The translations under genes and the position numbers were made by a program. A stretch of DNA of 5,500 nucleotides, from NCBI GenBank assembly GCA_030453055.1, contig JAKDLC010000164.1:1-5500 (forward strand), given 5' to 3'. Position 1 is the first letter of the stretch. Every line of letters begins with the position of its first letter. This DNA comes from Nitrosospira sp. (GTDB lineage Bacteria; Pseudomonadota; Gammaproteobacteria; Burkholderiales; Nitrosomonadaceae). The notes beneath the pieces are model-generated. The model searched no databases. It saw only the letters and a program-made list of their open reading frames with translations, and was not told where the DNA came from. Shown in pieces: positions 1-5,500 of this stretch.

Positions 1-698
1 AAGGGCCACAGCGATTTGCGTAAAAAAACACCTTCACGCTTCAGGCGGTAAATCAAATGTAGCGTGCCGGGTTGAGGGCGGGCGATCAGTTCCGTTTCCA
101 GCTCTTCCGTTTTTTCGTCGAGCCGCTCAAGAATGACGAAGTAGCTGTCTACAATGGCATCGATCAAACTGTACATCAGAAAATCCGCACCCGATTTTCT
201 GATCTGGCCTTTCCCTGAATGCAATCGTTCACGCACCGACTCGAACTGAACCCCATCCGTTTCAAGAAACGATAGCACAAAATTCTTACCCAGAACGAGG
301 CTGATCTGGTCCGAGTTTATTCTTTCTTCCGCGCCCTTGCTTTCGTAACCGAAGGTTTTCAGGACTACGTAGAGATAATCGCCGTAATCCTCCAGCTTTG
401 AGCGCTGCTCGGTATTGAGTATGTCTTCCAGCACCAGCGGATGAAGGTCGAAACAAGCACCGATTTGCTTCATCACGACGGCGTCACCCAAACCACGAAC
501 GTTGATCCATTTGGTGTCGCGCGCAAGTTTGATTTTATCAGCCAGGTCAGCAGCGGTTACGCTGGACTCATGCACGTTGCTTTCGTCGTAGTCCAGAAGG
601 ATGATGTTGGGTGTTACGGATTTTTTTTTGCCGATATGCACCAGCGTGCCTGGCGGCAGTCCTGCTTTAGTGGATCTTTTTTTGAAATGGGACGCCAT
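1..698 (-). CDS. corA: CorA-family Mg2+/Co2+ transporter, N-terminal part (cut by window edge)
   Basis: The reading frame runs without a stop from an ATG at 698 off the left edge, giving 232 residues of a protein that is usually about 320-370. This part is the cytoplasmic domain of a CorA channel, which forms a pentamer in the inner membrane and admits Mg2+ and Co2+. Family marks seen: a basic N-terminus followed by AGLPPGTLVHIG (residues 12-23), WINVRGL (64-70), the LHPLVLEDILNTEQRSKLE block (85-103) with YLYVVLK just after it, and a helical stretch ending RLKREGVFLRKSLWP (218-232), the stalk helix before the membrane. The two transmembrane helices and the GMN selectivity motif would lie beyond base 1, so transport function is inferred. 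It starts 37 bases after the exopolyphosphatase stop and is probably co-transcribed. No clear Shine-Dalgarno precedes 698. A GTG at 752 is in frame and would add 18 residues, many of them Asn. Runs of 7 and 9 A's (coding strand) lie in the first 26 codons. Confidence 0.87.
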   Translation of the reverse strand, partial: MASHFKKRSTKAGLPPGTLVHIGKKKSVTPNIILLDYDESNVHESSVTAADLADKIKLARDTKWINVRGLGDAVVMKQIGACFDLHPLVLEDILNTEQRSKLEDYGDYLYVVLKTFGYESKGAEERINSDQISLVLGKNFVLSFLETDGVQFESVRERLHSGKGQIRKSGADFLMYSLIDAIVDSYFVILERLDEKTEELETELIARPQPGTLHLIYRLKREGVFLRKSLWP

Positions 699-735
699 GG
701 GCTGATGATTATTGGAGTTACTGGGGTTATTCGAG

Positions 736-1380
736 TTATGCGCGCGCTGCACTCCTGGCCGCGCTATCTGCGATCCATGCCGTGTTTTCCTCCAGTCTGT
801 CGTGAATAAGAAACTTGAAACCGAGAGCGGCCCATTCTTCCATTTCGGTGGATAGTGCGGTATCGGTCAAGGGGTTGTGTTCCAACCAACCCCGTTCGAT
901 GGTCAACTCGTATTCCGAATTTCCCAGGCGCGCCTCCAATCGTGGCAGCTCGATGTCGCGGCGGCTGCGGTGAAACAACGTTGCCAGGCGTAATGCGAAC
1001 AATAAGGCGAAATCCAGCGGCTCGCTGATCAAGTCTCGCACTTTACTGAAAGAACCCCGATGCGCTAGCGTAAGGACGCTCAGGCGTTCCTGTTCCATTT
1101 TTGAGAAACCGGGCATGTCGGCGTTACCGAGAATGTATGCCGAGTGTCTGTGATAGCCGGAATGGGCTACCGAAATGCCGACTTCGTGAAGTCGTGCGGC
1201 CCAGGAAAGAACTTGCAACATTTCTTTCGCTTCTTCGGGGTAGTCTGTCAGCAATTGTTTTCCCAGCAATAGCGCCAACGATTCCACCCGCCCTGCCTGG
1301 GCGGAATCCACGCGGTAGCGTTGCATGAATTGTTTCACTGTGACTTCGCGCATATCCTGGTTATGGAAGCGTCCCAGCAA
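736..1380 (-). CDS. ppx: exopolyphosphatase C-terminal fragment (HD-like domain) of the broken ppx
   Basis: This is the C-terminal part of the same exopolyphosphatase, 214 residues from a TTG at 1380 that is really an internal Leu codon of the conserved YDLLGRF segment. Recognisable family sequence starts at once: LLGRFHNQDMR, then an all-helical domain with LHEVGISVAHSGYHRHSAYIL (64-84) and GNADMPGFSKMEQERL (85-100), typical of the HD-like domain III of Ppx/GppA enzymes. The end (SAARSAARA) is Ala/Arg-rich and ordinary for a C-terminus. No ribosome-binding site of note lies before the TTG, so separate translation is unlikely except by reinitiation. The stop at 738-736 is followed after 37 bases by corA. 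Confidence 0.6.
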   Translation of the reverse strand: MLGRFHNQDMREVTVKQFMQRYRVDSAQAGRVESLALLLGKQLLTDYPEEAKEMLQVLSWAARLHEVGISVAHSGYHRHSAYILGNADMPGFSKMEQERLSVLTLAHRGSFSKVRDLISEPLDFALLFALRLATLFHRSRRDIELPRLEARLGNSEYELTIERGWLEHNPLTDTALSTEMEEWAALGFKFLIHDRLEENTAWIADSAARSAARA

Positions 1381-2228
1381 ATCGTTAGCACACCTTGGCG
1401 CAACGCGCCTGTAGCCTGTGACATGCGGCGGATACCCAGCTCCGAGAACGCGGCGGACATGATGGCGAATCCGCCGGGGATGACGGGTGCGCGGTCAGTA
1501 CGCAGTCCGGCAACGTCCAATCTTTTGATATCGCCCGCCTTAAGCAAACAGTCGCGAAAATTGTCCAGTCCTTCCAGGGTAATATCTCCCTTGCCGCTGC
1601 CATCATCGAAGTTGTTCAGCTTGATAATTTCACCCAGTGCGCGCGCCGTACCGGATGAGCCAAACGCTTCCCGCCAGTGGTTATTGGAGAATTTGGCGGC
1701 GATAGCCTGCACTTCGCTGCCCGCCGCAAGCTCAGCGCGCCTCAGCGCGCCCTTGGTGATTTTGCCATCCGGAAAAAAACGCAGGCTGTAGCTGACGCAG
1801 CCCATATAGAGACTTTCCAGATTGGCCGGTTTCAGGCGGCTGCCAATGATGAATTCGGTAGAGCCGCCGCCGATGTCCATAACCAGGCGGTTGTCGCTGG
1901 AAGCTGGCAGGCTGTGAGCGACGCCCAGATAAATAAGCCGTGCTTCCTCGTGCCCGCCGATAATTTCGATGGGAAACCCGATGGCGGCCTCGGCTTTTTT
2001 GAGAAACGCGGACGCATTTCTCGCTACTCGTAGCGAATTCGTACCGACGGCGCGAACAGAATGCGGCGGAAAGCCCCGCAGACGCTCACCAAAACGCTTC
2101 AGGCAATCCAATGCGCGCGCCTGAGAATCCTCGTCCAGCCGTTTTTCGGCGGTAAGTCCGGCGGCAAGCCGTACCATTTCGCGTAAACTGTCCAGCGGAT
2201 AGATCTGTTTGCCCACCCCCCGCGCCAC
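1335..2228 (-). CDS. ppx: exopolyphosphatase N-terminal fragment (ASKHA core) of the broken ppx
   Basis: This is the longest intact piece of the interrupted exopolyphosphatase, 297 residues when read from a GTG at 2228. It holds VGTNSLR (61-67), GGHEEARLIY (91-100), the phosphate-binding DIGGGSTE (118-125), SSGTARA (191-197) and TDRAPVIPGG (244-253). Homology ends after GALRQGVL (274-281); the last 16 residues (TICWDASITRICAKSQ) are out of frame and not family-like. The GTG is unlikely to be a natural start, because the coding similarity continues upstream through DLGSNSF, the first nucleotide/phosphate loop, which a product starting at 2228 would lack. As an independent protein it would lack that loop and the whole C-terminal domain, so activity is doubtful. 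It overlaps the next fragment by 46 bases because the two frames cross at the break. Confidence 0.6.
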   Translation of the reverse strand: MARGVGKQIYPLDSLREMVRLAAGLTAEKRLDEDSQARALDCLKRFGERLRGFPPHSVRAVGTNSLRVARNASAFLKKAEAAIGFPIEIIGGHEEARLIYLGVAHSLPASSDNRLVMDIGGGSTEFIIGSRLKPANLESLYMGCVSYSLRFFPDGKITKGALRRAELAAGSEVQAIAAKFSNNHWREAFGSSGTARALGEIIKLNNFDDGSGKGDITLEGLDNFRDCLLKAGDIKRLDVAGLRTDRAPVIPGGFAIMSAAFSELGIRRMSQATGALRQGVLTICWDASITRICAKSQ

Positions 2229-2331
2229 TTGCAGACTGAAGCTGTTGGAACCAAGGTCTACCGCTGCGAGGGTGGAGTATTCGAGCTTGATTTTCCGGGT
2301 GAATTCAGAATGTCGCTGGCGGCATGTCGGC

Positions 2332-3042
2332 TTATTCCCTTACTTCACGCTCGATCTCTTCAACCGTTACATGCCGCACGTCTCTGCCCTTAACCATATA
2401 GATCACATATTCCGACATGTTTTTGGCGTGGTCGCCAATGCGTTCGATTGCTTTCGCTATGAACAGTATTTCCAGGGCGGTGGAAATCTTGCGCGGGTCT
2501 TCCATCATGAAAGTAATGAGCTGGCGCATGATGGAACGGAATTCTTCGTCCACCTGTTCATCCTGGCGCACTACGCGGGCCGCCGCCGCGACGTCCAAGC
2601 GGGCGAATGCGTCCAGCGATTTGTGCAGCATTTCCAGCGCGATGTGGGCCACATGTCGGATCTCGACGAAACGGGGCATGTGCATGCGGTCGGTTTCGTA
2701 GATCAGCTTGGCCATGCGCGCGATCTTCTCCGCTTCATCGCCAATGCGCTCCAGATCGGTAATGGTTTTGATGACTGTCATTATCATACGCAAATCGCCG
2801 GCGGCGGGCTGCCGGCGCGCGATGATCTGGCTGCAGATTTCGTCTATCGACACTTCCATCGCATTGACGCGGTGGTCATCGGCAATAATATTTTCGATCA
2901 GGGCCTCGTTGCCGCTGATAAGCGCCTCAATGGCCTTTTCGATCTGCTCTTCCACAAATCCGCCCATATGCAACACGCGCGTGCGCACCGCCTCAAGATC
3001 GGCGTCAAACTGCTTGGATATGTGTTCGCTGCTTGCCATCAT
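2332..3042 (-). CDS. phoU: phosphate signalling regulator PhoU
   Basis: This is a 236-residue protein, matching the usual 230-245 for PhoU. PhoU is a cytoplasmic, mostly helical protein built from two similar three-helix bundles. It links the Pst phosphate transporter to the PhoR sensor kinase and restrains the phosphate-starvation response and excess phosphate uptake. Each bundle shows its metal-binding E-xxx-D signature: ERIGD at 98-102, within TDLERIGDEAEKIA, and ERIGD at 200-204, within AIERIGDHAKNMSEYVIYMVKGRDVRH. The N-terminal ISKQFDADLEAVRTRVLHMGG is also typical. Start: two adjacent ATGs (3042 and 3039); neither has a strong Shine-Dalgarno, so the choice between them is open. The gene follows rpiA by 76 bases and precedes the exopolyphosphatase start by 6, the close spacing expected of translationally coupled genes. 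No pst or phoBR genes are in view, so its transporter partner must be encoded elsewhere. Confidence 0.96.
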   Translation of the reverse strand: MMASSEHISKQFDADLEAVRTRVLHMGGFVEEQIEKAIEALISGNEALIENIIADDHRVNAMEVSIDEICSQIIARRQPAAGDLRMIMTVIKTITDLERIGDEAEKIARMAKLIYETDRMHMPRFVEIRHVAHIALEMLHKSLDAFARLDVAAAARVVRQDEQVDEEFRSIMRQLITFMMEDPRKISTALEILFIAKAIERIGDHAKNMSEYVIYMVKGRDVRHVTVEEIEREVRE

Positions 3043-3118
3043 GGTCTACTGCCGGTGGGTTAAATTCAAAGGCAAAACATGATACTCGCCAGTTGTGACA
3101 GTTTCGTTGCGGCTCACG

Positions 3119-3778
3119 TCACACAACGATCGTGCGGATTCCATTGTCGGCGCCCAGCAGCAGTACATCGGCGCCGCGCCTTGCGAACAAGCCATTGGTC
3201 ACAACGCCGGTTATCTGATTGAGTGTCGTCTCCAGTTCAACCGGGTTCAGAATCTGCAAATCACATACGTCCAGGATTATGTTGCCGTTGTCCGTGGTAA
3301 ATCCCCGGCGCAGCGCCGGCTGCCCGCCCAGACGCGTCAACTCGCGCGCCACATAACTTTGGGCCATCGGGACAACTTCCACCGGCAGTGGAAATTTGCC
3401 GAGTACGCCCACAAGCTTACCCTGATCGGCGACGCAGATAAATTTCCTGGCGACAGCGGCAACGATTTTTTCGCGCGTCAATGCGCCCCCGCCCCCTTTT
3501 ATCATGTGCAGGTGTTCAGTGATCTCATCCGCCCCGTCTACGTACACCGGGAGTGAATCGACGCCGTTCAAATCGACAACCTCGATCCCATGTTCACGGA
3601 GGCGCTGCGCGGTTGCCTCTGAGCTTGCCACCGCACCCTCAATTTTATGCTTGATCCTGGCCAACTCGTCTATGAAATAATTTGCGGTGGAACCCGTACC
3701 CACACCGACTATGCAACCGGCGGGAACATACTGAATAGCGGCCTGCGCGACCGCACGCTTTTGTTCGTCTTGCATCAT
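3119..3778 (-). CDS. rpiA: ribose-5-phosphate isomerase A
   Basis: RpiA interconverts ribose 5-phosphate and ribulose 5-phosphate in the cytoplasm. It serves the non-oxidative pentose phosphate pathway, nucleotide precursor supply and, in autotrophs, the Calvin cycle. The protein is 219 residues, the same length as the E. coli enzyme, and the known catalytic residues fall at the same numbers: Asp81 and Asp84 in YVDGADEI, Lys94 in [14 protein letters not shown], and Glu103. The phosphate-binding loop VGTGST (26-31) and SSEAT (52-56) are present, as is [10 protein letters not shown] (162-171). Two ATGs at 3778 and 3775 compete for the start; a clear Shine-Dalgarno is missing, and the first gives the length match. 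It is the first gene of the minus-strand run and is divergent from ilvA. The sequence is intact and shows no sign of transfer. Confidence 0.98.
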   Translation of the reverse strand: MMQDEQKRAVAQAAIQYVPAGCIVGVGTGSTANYFIDELARIKHKIEGAVASSEATAQRLREHGIEVVDLNGVDSLPVYVDGADEITEHLHMIKGGGGALTREKIVAAVARKFICVADQGKLVGVLGKFPLPVEVVPMAQSYVARELTRLGGQPALRRGFTTDNGNIILDVCDLQILNPVELETTLNQITGVVTNGLFARRGADVLLLGADNGIRTIVV

Positions 3779-3781
3779 GAT

Positions 3782-3824
3782 GTTATTCTGCGAATAAAAA
3801 TAAGTAACCGTTTATCAGAATAAC
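3782..3824. repeat. perfect 9-bp inverted repeat in the rpiA/ilvA control region
   Basis: GTTATTCTG (3782-3790) and CAGAATAAC (3816-3824) are exact reverse complements separated by 25 bases of AT-rich sequence. Arm centres are 34 bases apart, about three helical turns, so two dimers or a looping protein could bind one face. One arm covers the candidate rpiA -10 and the other ends just ahead of the rpiA start, so binding would be expected to block rpiA. The operator role is inference; chance is not excluded for a repeat of this size. Confidence 0.4.
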
Positions 3825-3845
3825 CCTATCCGCCAATTTTAACAA
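3817..3845 (-). promoter_or_regulatory. candidate sigma-70 promoter for rpiA and downstream genes
   Basis: On the minus strand TTGTTA (3845-3840) and TATTCT (3822-3817) are separated by exactly 17 bases; each matches the sigma-70 consensus at four of six positions. Transcription would begin near 3810, giving a leader of about 32 bases to the rpiA ATG at 3778. A competing extended -10, TGTTAAAAT, lies at 3844-3836 on the same strand. Which is used cannot be told from sequence. The -10 hexamer of the first candidate lies wholly within one arm of the 9-base inverted repeat. Confidence 0.35.
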
Positions 3846-3879
3846 TGCCGTTGCTGGATGTTTAGGCAGCCTCCAAGCA

Positions 3880-3888
3880 TGCTAAAAT
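3880..3888 (+). promoter_or_regulatory. extended -10 element, candidate ilvA promoter
   Basis: TGCTAAAAT matches the sigma-70 extended -10 pattern TGnTAtAAT with one mismatch. No good -35 hexamer lies about 17 bases upstream, which is common for extended -10 promoters. The expected transcription start near 3895 would leave a leader of roughly 29 bases before ATG 3924 and would exclude the upstream ATGs at 3858 and 3879. Assignment is by eye only. Confidence 0.45.
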
Positions 3889-3923
3889 TCGCAATCTCCG
3901 ACTTCGCCAGAACGCACGCCCCG

Positions 3924-5435
3924 ATGAAAAACGATTATCTCGAAAGAATTCTCACCGCACGGGTTTATGACGTAGCGGTAGAAAGCCCATTGGAATTTGC
4001 ATCGAATCTGTCTGCGCGCATACACAACCGACTATTACTGAAGCGCGAGGATATGCAGCAGGTGTTTTCGTTCAAAGTGCGCGGGGCCTACAATAAAATG
4101 GTCAAGCTCTCTCCGGCCATGCTCAAGCGTGGCGTGGTGACAGCGTCCGCGGGCAATCATGGGCAAGGGGTGGCGCTCGCCGCTCAAAGGCTTCATTGTC
4201 GCGCCACGATCGTGATGCCCGTTACCACGCCGCACATCAAGGCACAGGCGGTTGAGGCCCGCGGTGCAACCGTGGTGACCCACGGCGATTCCTATGACGA
4301 GGCCTATGCCTACGCACAAAAATTTGCGACACAGAAGCGCGCTACTTTTGTGCATCCGTACGATGATCCTGATGTCATTGCGGGGCAGGGCACCATCGGA
4401 ATGGAAATCCTGCGTCAGCATACGGACGCTATCTACGCCATATTTGCGCCGGTGGGCGGCGGTGGGCTTATTTCCGGTATCGCGGCGTACGTAAAAAGAC
4501 TTTATCCGGAAGTCAAAATTATCGGAGTCGAACCGGTCGACGCCGATTCCCTGTATCAGTCGCTGCGGAAAGGGCGCCGGGTCAAGCTCGCCCAGACGGG
4601 ATTATTTGCGGATGGCGTGGCGGTAAGACAGGTGGGAGTAGAACCCTTTCGCTTGTGTCGTGAATTGGTGGACGAAGTCGTGCTGGTAGATACGGACGCC
4701 ATCTGCGCCGCCATCAAGGACGTATTTGAGGACACTCGCGCCATCCTCGAGCCATCCGGCGCGCTTTCCGTCGCTGGTGCGAAGGTTTACGCCAAGCGAG
4801 AAAATATTCGCGATAAAAATCTGATAGCGATCGCTTCCGGCGCCAACATGAATTTTGATCGGTTGCGTCATATTTCTGAACGGGCTGAGCTGGGCGAGCA
4901 GAGAGAAGCAGTGATGGCGGTGACCATTCCGGAGGAGCCCGGCAGCTTCAAGAAATTTTGCGCCATGCTGGGAACGAAAAGCATTACTGAATTCAATTAC
5001 CGCTATGCCGACCCGAAAGAAGCACAGGTATTTGTCGCCGTATCGGTCCGCAACCGCAGCGAAGCGGAAAAGTTGATCAAGAGCCTGGAGAGAAACGGCC
5101 TGCATGCCGAGGACCTGACCGACAATGAGTTGGCGAAATTACATATACGTCATCTGGTGGGAGGGCATGCGCGAGACGTGAAAAATGAGCTTCTTTATCG
5201 CTTTGAGTTTCCCGATCGTCCCGGGTCGCTGGTGAAATTTCTTGACGGCATGAGTCATCACTGGAATATCAGCCTGTTTCACTACCGCAACCATGGCGCC
5301 GACTACGGTCGCGCATTGGTCGGGATCCAAGTGCCGCCTGAAGAGAAAATCGAGTTCAAGGCGTTTCTCCGCCAGTTTGACAATCATTACTGGGATGAAA
5401 GCAACAATCCTGCGTATAAATTGTTCCTGGGCTAG
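3924..5435 (+). CDS. ilvA: threonine ammonia-lyase (threonine dehydratase), biosynthetic
   Basis: IlvA deaminates L-threonine to 2-oxobutanoate, the first committed step to isoleucine, using pyridoxal phosphate. From ATG 3924 it is 503 residues (E. coli 514). The catalytic domain comes first: KREDMQQVFSFKVRGAY with the PLP-binding Lys51, SAGNHGQG (75-82), the phosphate-cradle VGGGGLISG (177-185) and SGANMNFDR (305-313). Two ACT-like regulatory repeats follow, each with a PGS turn (EEPGSFKKF about 338-346; DRPGSLVKF about 431-439), and the family ending NPAYKLFLG. The long two-ACT form implies feedback inhibition by isoleucine, unlike the short catabolic TdcB type. Start choice: the frame is open back to ATGs at 3858 and 3879, but conserved sequence begins at NDYLERILTARVYDVA, and an extended -10 element at 3880-3888 would start transcription after both of them. 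No start has a convincing Shine-Dalgarno. Transcribed divergently from rpiA. Confidence 0.95.
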   Translation: MKNDYLERILTARVYDVAVESPLEFASNLSARIHNRLLLKREDMQQVFSFKVRGAYNKMVKLSPAMLKRGVVTASAGNHGQGVALAAQRLHCRATIVMPVTTPHIKAQAVEARGATVVTHGDSYDEAYAYAQKFATQKRATFVHPYDDPDVIAGQGTIGMEILRQHTDAIYAIFAPVGGGGLISGIAAYVKRLYPEVKIIGVEPVDADSLYQSLRKGRRVKLAQTGLFADGVAVRQVGVEPFRLCRELVDEVVLVDTDAICAAIKDVFEDTRAILEPSGALSVAGAKVYAKRENIRDKNLIAIASGANMNFDRLRHISERAELGEQREAVMAVTIPEEPGSFKKFCAMLGTKSITEFNYRYADPKEAQVFVAVSVRNRSEAEKLIKSLERNGLHAEDLTDNELAKLHIRHLVGGHARDVKNELLYRFEFPDRPGSLVKFLDGMSHHWNISLFHYRNHGADYGRALVGIQVPPEEKIEFKAFLRQFDNHYWDESNNPAYKLFLG

Positions 5436-5449
5436 TGTAGTGAGTCAGA

Positions 5450-5500
5450 GATATCGTTACCTGACCGATTCAAATGAATAAACCGGGAAGTAGCGATATC
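5450..5500. repeat. imperfect inverted repeat downstream of ilvA
   Basis: GATATCGTTAC (5450-5460) and GTAGCGATATC (5490-5500) are reverse complements at 10 of 11 positions, with 29 bases between. A smaller competing dyad, GTCAG (5444-5448) with CTGAC (5461-5465), overlaps it. The repeat begins 15 bases after the ilvA stop and reaches the window edge, so it may be longer. It could be part of a transcription terminator or the operator of the next gene. No T-run is visible inside the window to support a terminator. Confidence 0.4.

Larger units (their letters stand above)
736..2325 (-). pseudogene. ppx: exopolyphosphatase (Ppx/GppA family), interrupted by two frame disruptions
   Basis: Taken together the pieces encode a protein of about 529 residues, close to the family's 495-515 or slightly more. 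Ppx/GppA enzymes remove terminal phosphates from polyphosphate or convert pppGpp to ppGpp, using an ASKHA (actin-like) fold plus a C-terminal HD-like domain. N-terminal motifs are LAAVDLGSNSF (about 2267-2235), VGTNSLR, GGHEEARLIY with the conserved acidic pair, DIGGGSTE and TDRAPVIPGG. The C-terminal half has LHEVGISVAHSGYHRHSAYIL. Two breaks are seen. First, the ATG at 2325, six bases after the phoU stop and in a good coupled position, meets TGA at 2307-2305, while the frame carrying DLGSNSF has no ATG, GTG or TTG ahead of the motif. Second, near 1384-1389 the expected GVLYDLLGRF reads GVL then shifts frame, as if one base of the Tyr codon is lost. Whether this is gene decay or sequence error cannot be told from this window. 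Ppx versus GppA is not resolved; the neighbouring phoU favours Ppx. Confidence 0.85.

Noticed and set aside
441..809. Plus-strand open frames opposite corA and ppx (also 1101-1328, 1321-1791, 1677-2033)
   Set aside because: All lie opposite clear protein-coding sequence on the minus strand, show no recognisable domain and have no supporting ribosome-binding site.
2299..2325. Programmed +1 frameshift at TTC TGA in the ppx 5' end, like that of prfB
   Set aside because: The prfB site uses CTT TGA C with a Shine-Dalgarno placed right before it and a tRNA that re-pairs well. Here the TTC codon would re-pair poorly after a +1 slip and no Shine-Dalgarno sits at the right distance, so a lesion is more likely.
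2209..3063. Long plus-strand open frame (284 codons) opposite phoU
   Set aside because: It is the complement of phoU, whose motifs are unmistakable; the His-rich, low-similarity translation is typical of an antisense shadow frame.
3043..3118. Separate promoter or Pho box in front of phoU
   Set aside because: No -10/-35 pair with acceptable spacing and no convincing pair of CTGTCAT-like direct repeats; a single CTGTCA occurs on the minus strand but without a properly spaced second copy.
3092..3127. Possible terminator at the end of rpiA (GTTGTG...CACAAC on the minus strand)
   Set aside because: The stem is short and bulged, the loop is about 18 bases and no T-run follows. The downstream spacing still suits read-through into phoU.
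4035..5387. Minus-strand open frames inside ilvA (4035-4421, 4602-5105, 5139-5387)
   Set aside because: They are antisense to a fully conserved ilvA and contain no recognisable motif.

Overview
The window looks like ordinary chromosomal housekeeping DNA of a Gram-negative proteobacterium. The protein sequences, codon use and moderate G+C suggest a betaproteobacterium, possibly of the Nitrosomonadaceae (ammonia-oxidiser) type. That placement is an impression from protein style and gene order; no database search was possible. I see no rRNA, tRNA, CRISPR, insertion sequence, phage gene or defence system.

Layout: four genes lie head to tail on the minus strand, in transcription order rpiA (3778-3119), phoU (3042-2332), a ppx/gppA-type exopolyphosphatase gene (about 2325-736) and a corA-type divalent-metal transporter gene (698 to beyond base 1, cut by the window edge). 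Spacings are 76, 6 and 37 bases, so they could be one transcription unit. A short divergent control region separates rpiA from ilvA on the plus strand (about 3924-5435). After ilvA there are 65 bases that include most or all of an inverted repeat reaching the right edge.

Functions: RpiA works in the pentose phosphate pathway and Calvin cycle. PhoU is a phosphate-signalling regulator. The exopolyphosphatase homologue would release phosphate from polyphosphate or hydrolyse (p)ppGpp-type nucleotides. CorA takes up Mg2+/Co2+, and Mg2+ is the counter-ion and cofactor of polyphosphate and phosphate enzymes. IlvA starts isoleucine synthesis and probably has no functional link to the others beyond adjacency. 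PhoU next to Ppx points to a phosphate/polyphosphate module. No pst transporter or phoBR gene is visible.

The main oddity is that the exopolyphosphatase gene is broken twice as written. Near its 5' end the only well-placed ATG (2325) runs into a stop after six codons, and the frame encoding the conserved N-terminal DLGSNSF motif has no start codon. Near 1384-1389 a one-base loss splits the conserved core from the C-terminal HD-like half. Flanking genes are intact, so the choice is between a decaying gene and local sequence errors. Smaller points are a perfect 9-base dyad in the rpiA/ilvA control region, an extended -10 element that argues for a shorter ilvA product, and the dyad downstream of ilvA. 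I found no convincing undescribed system here.
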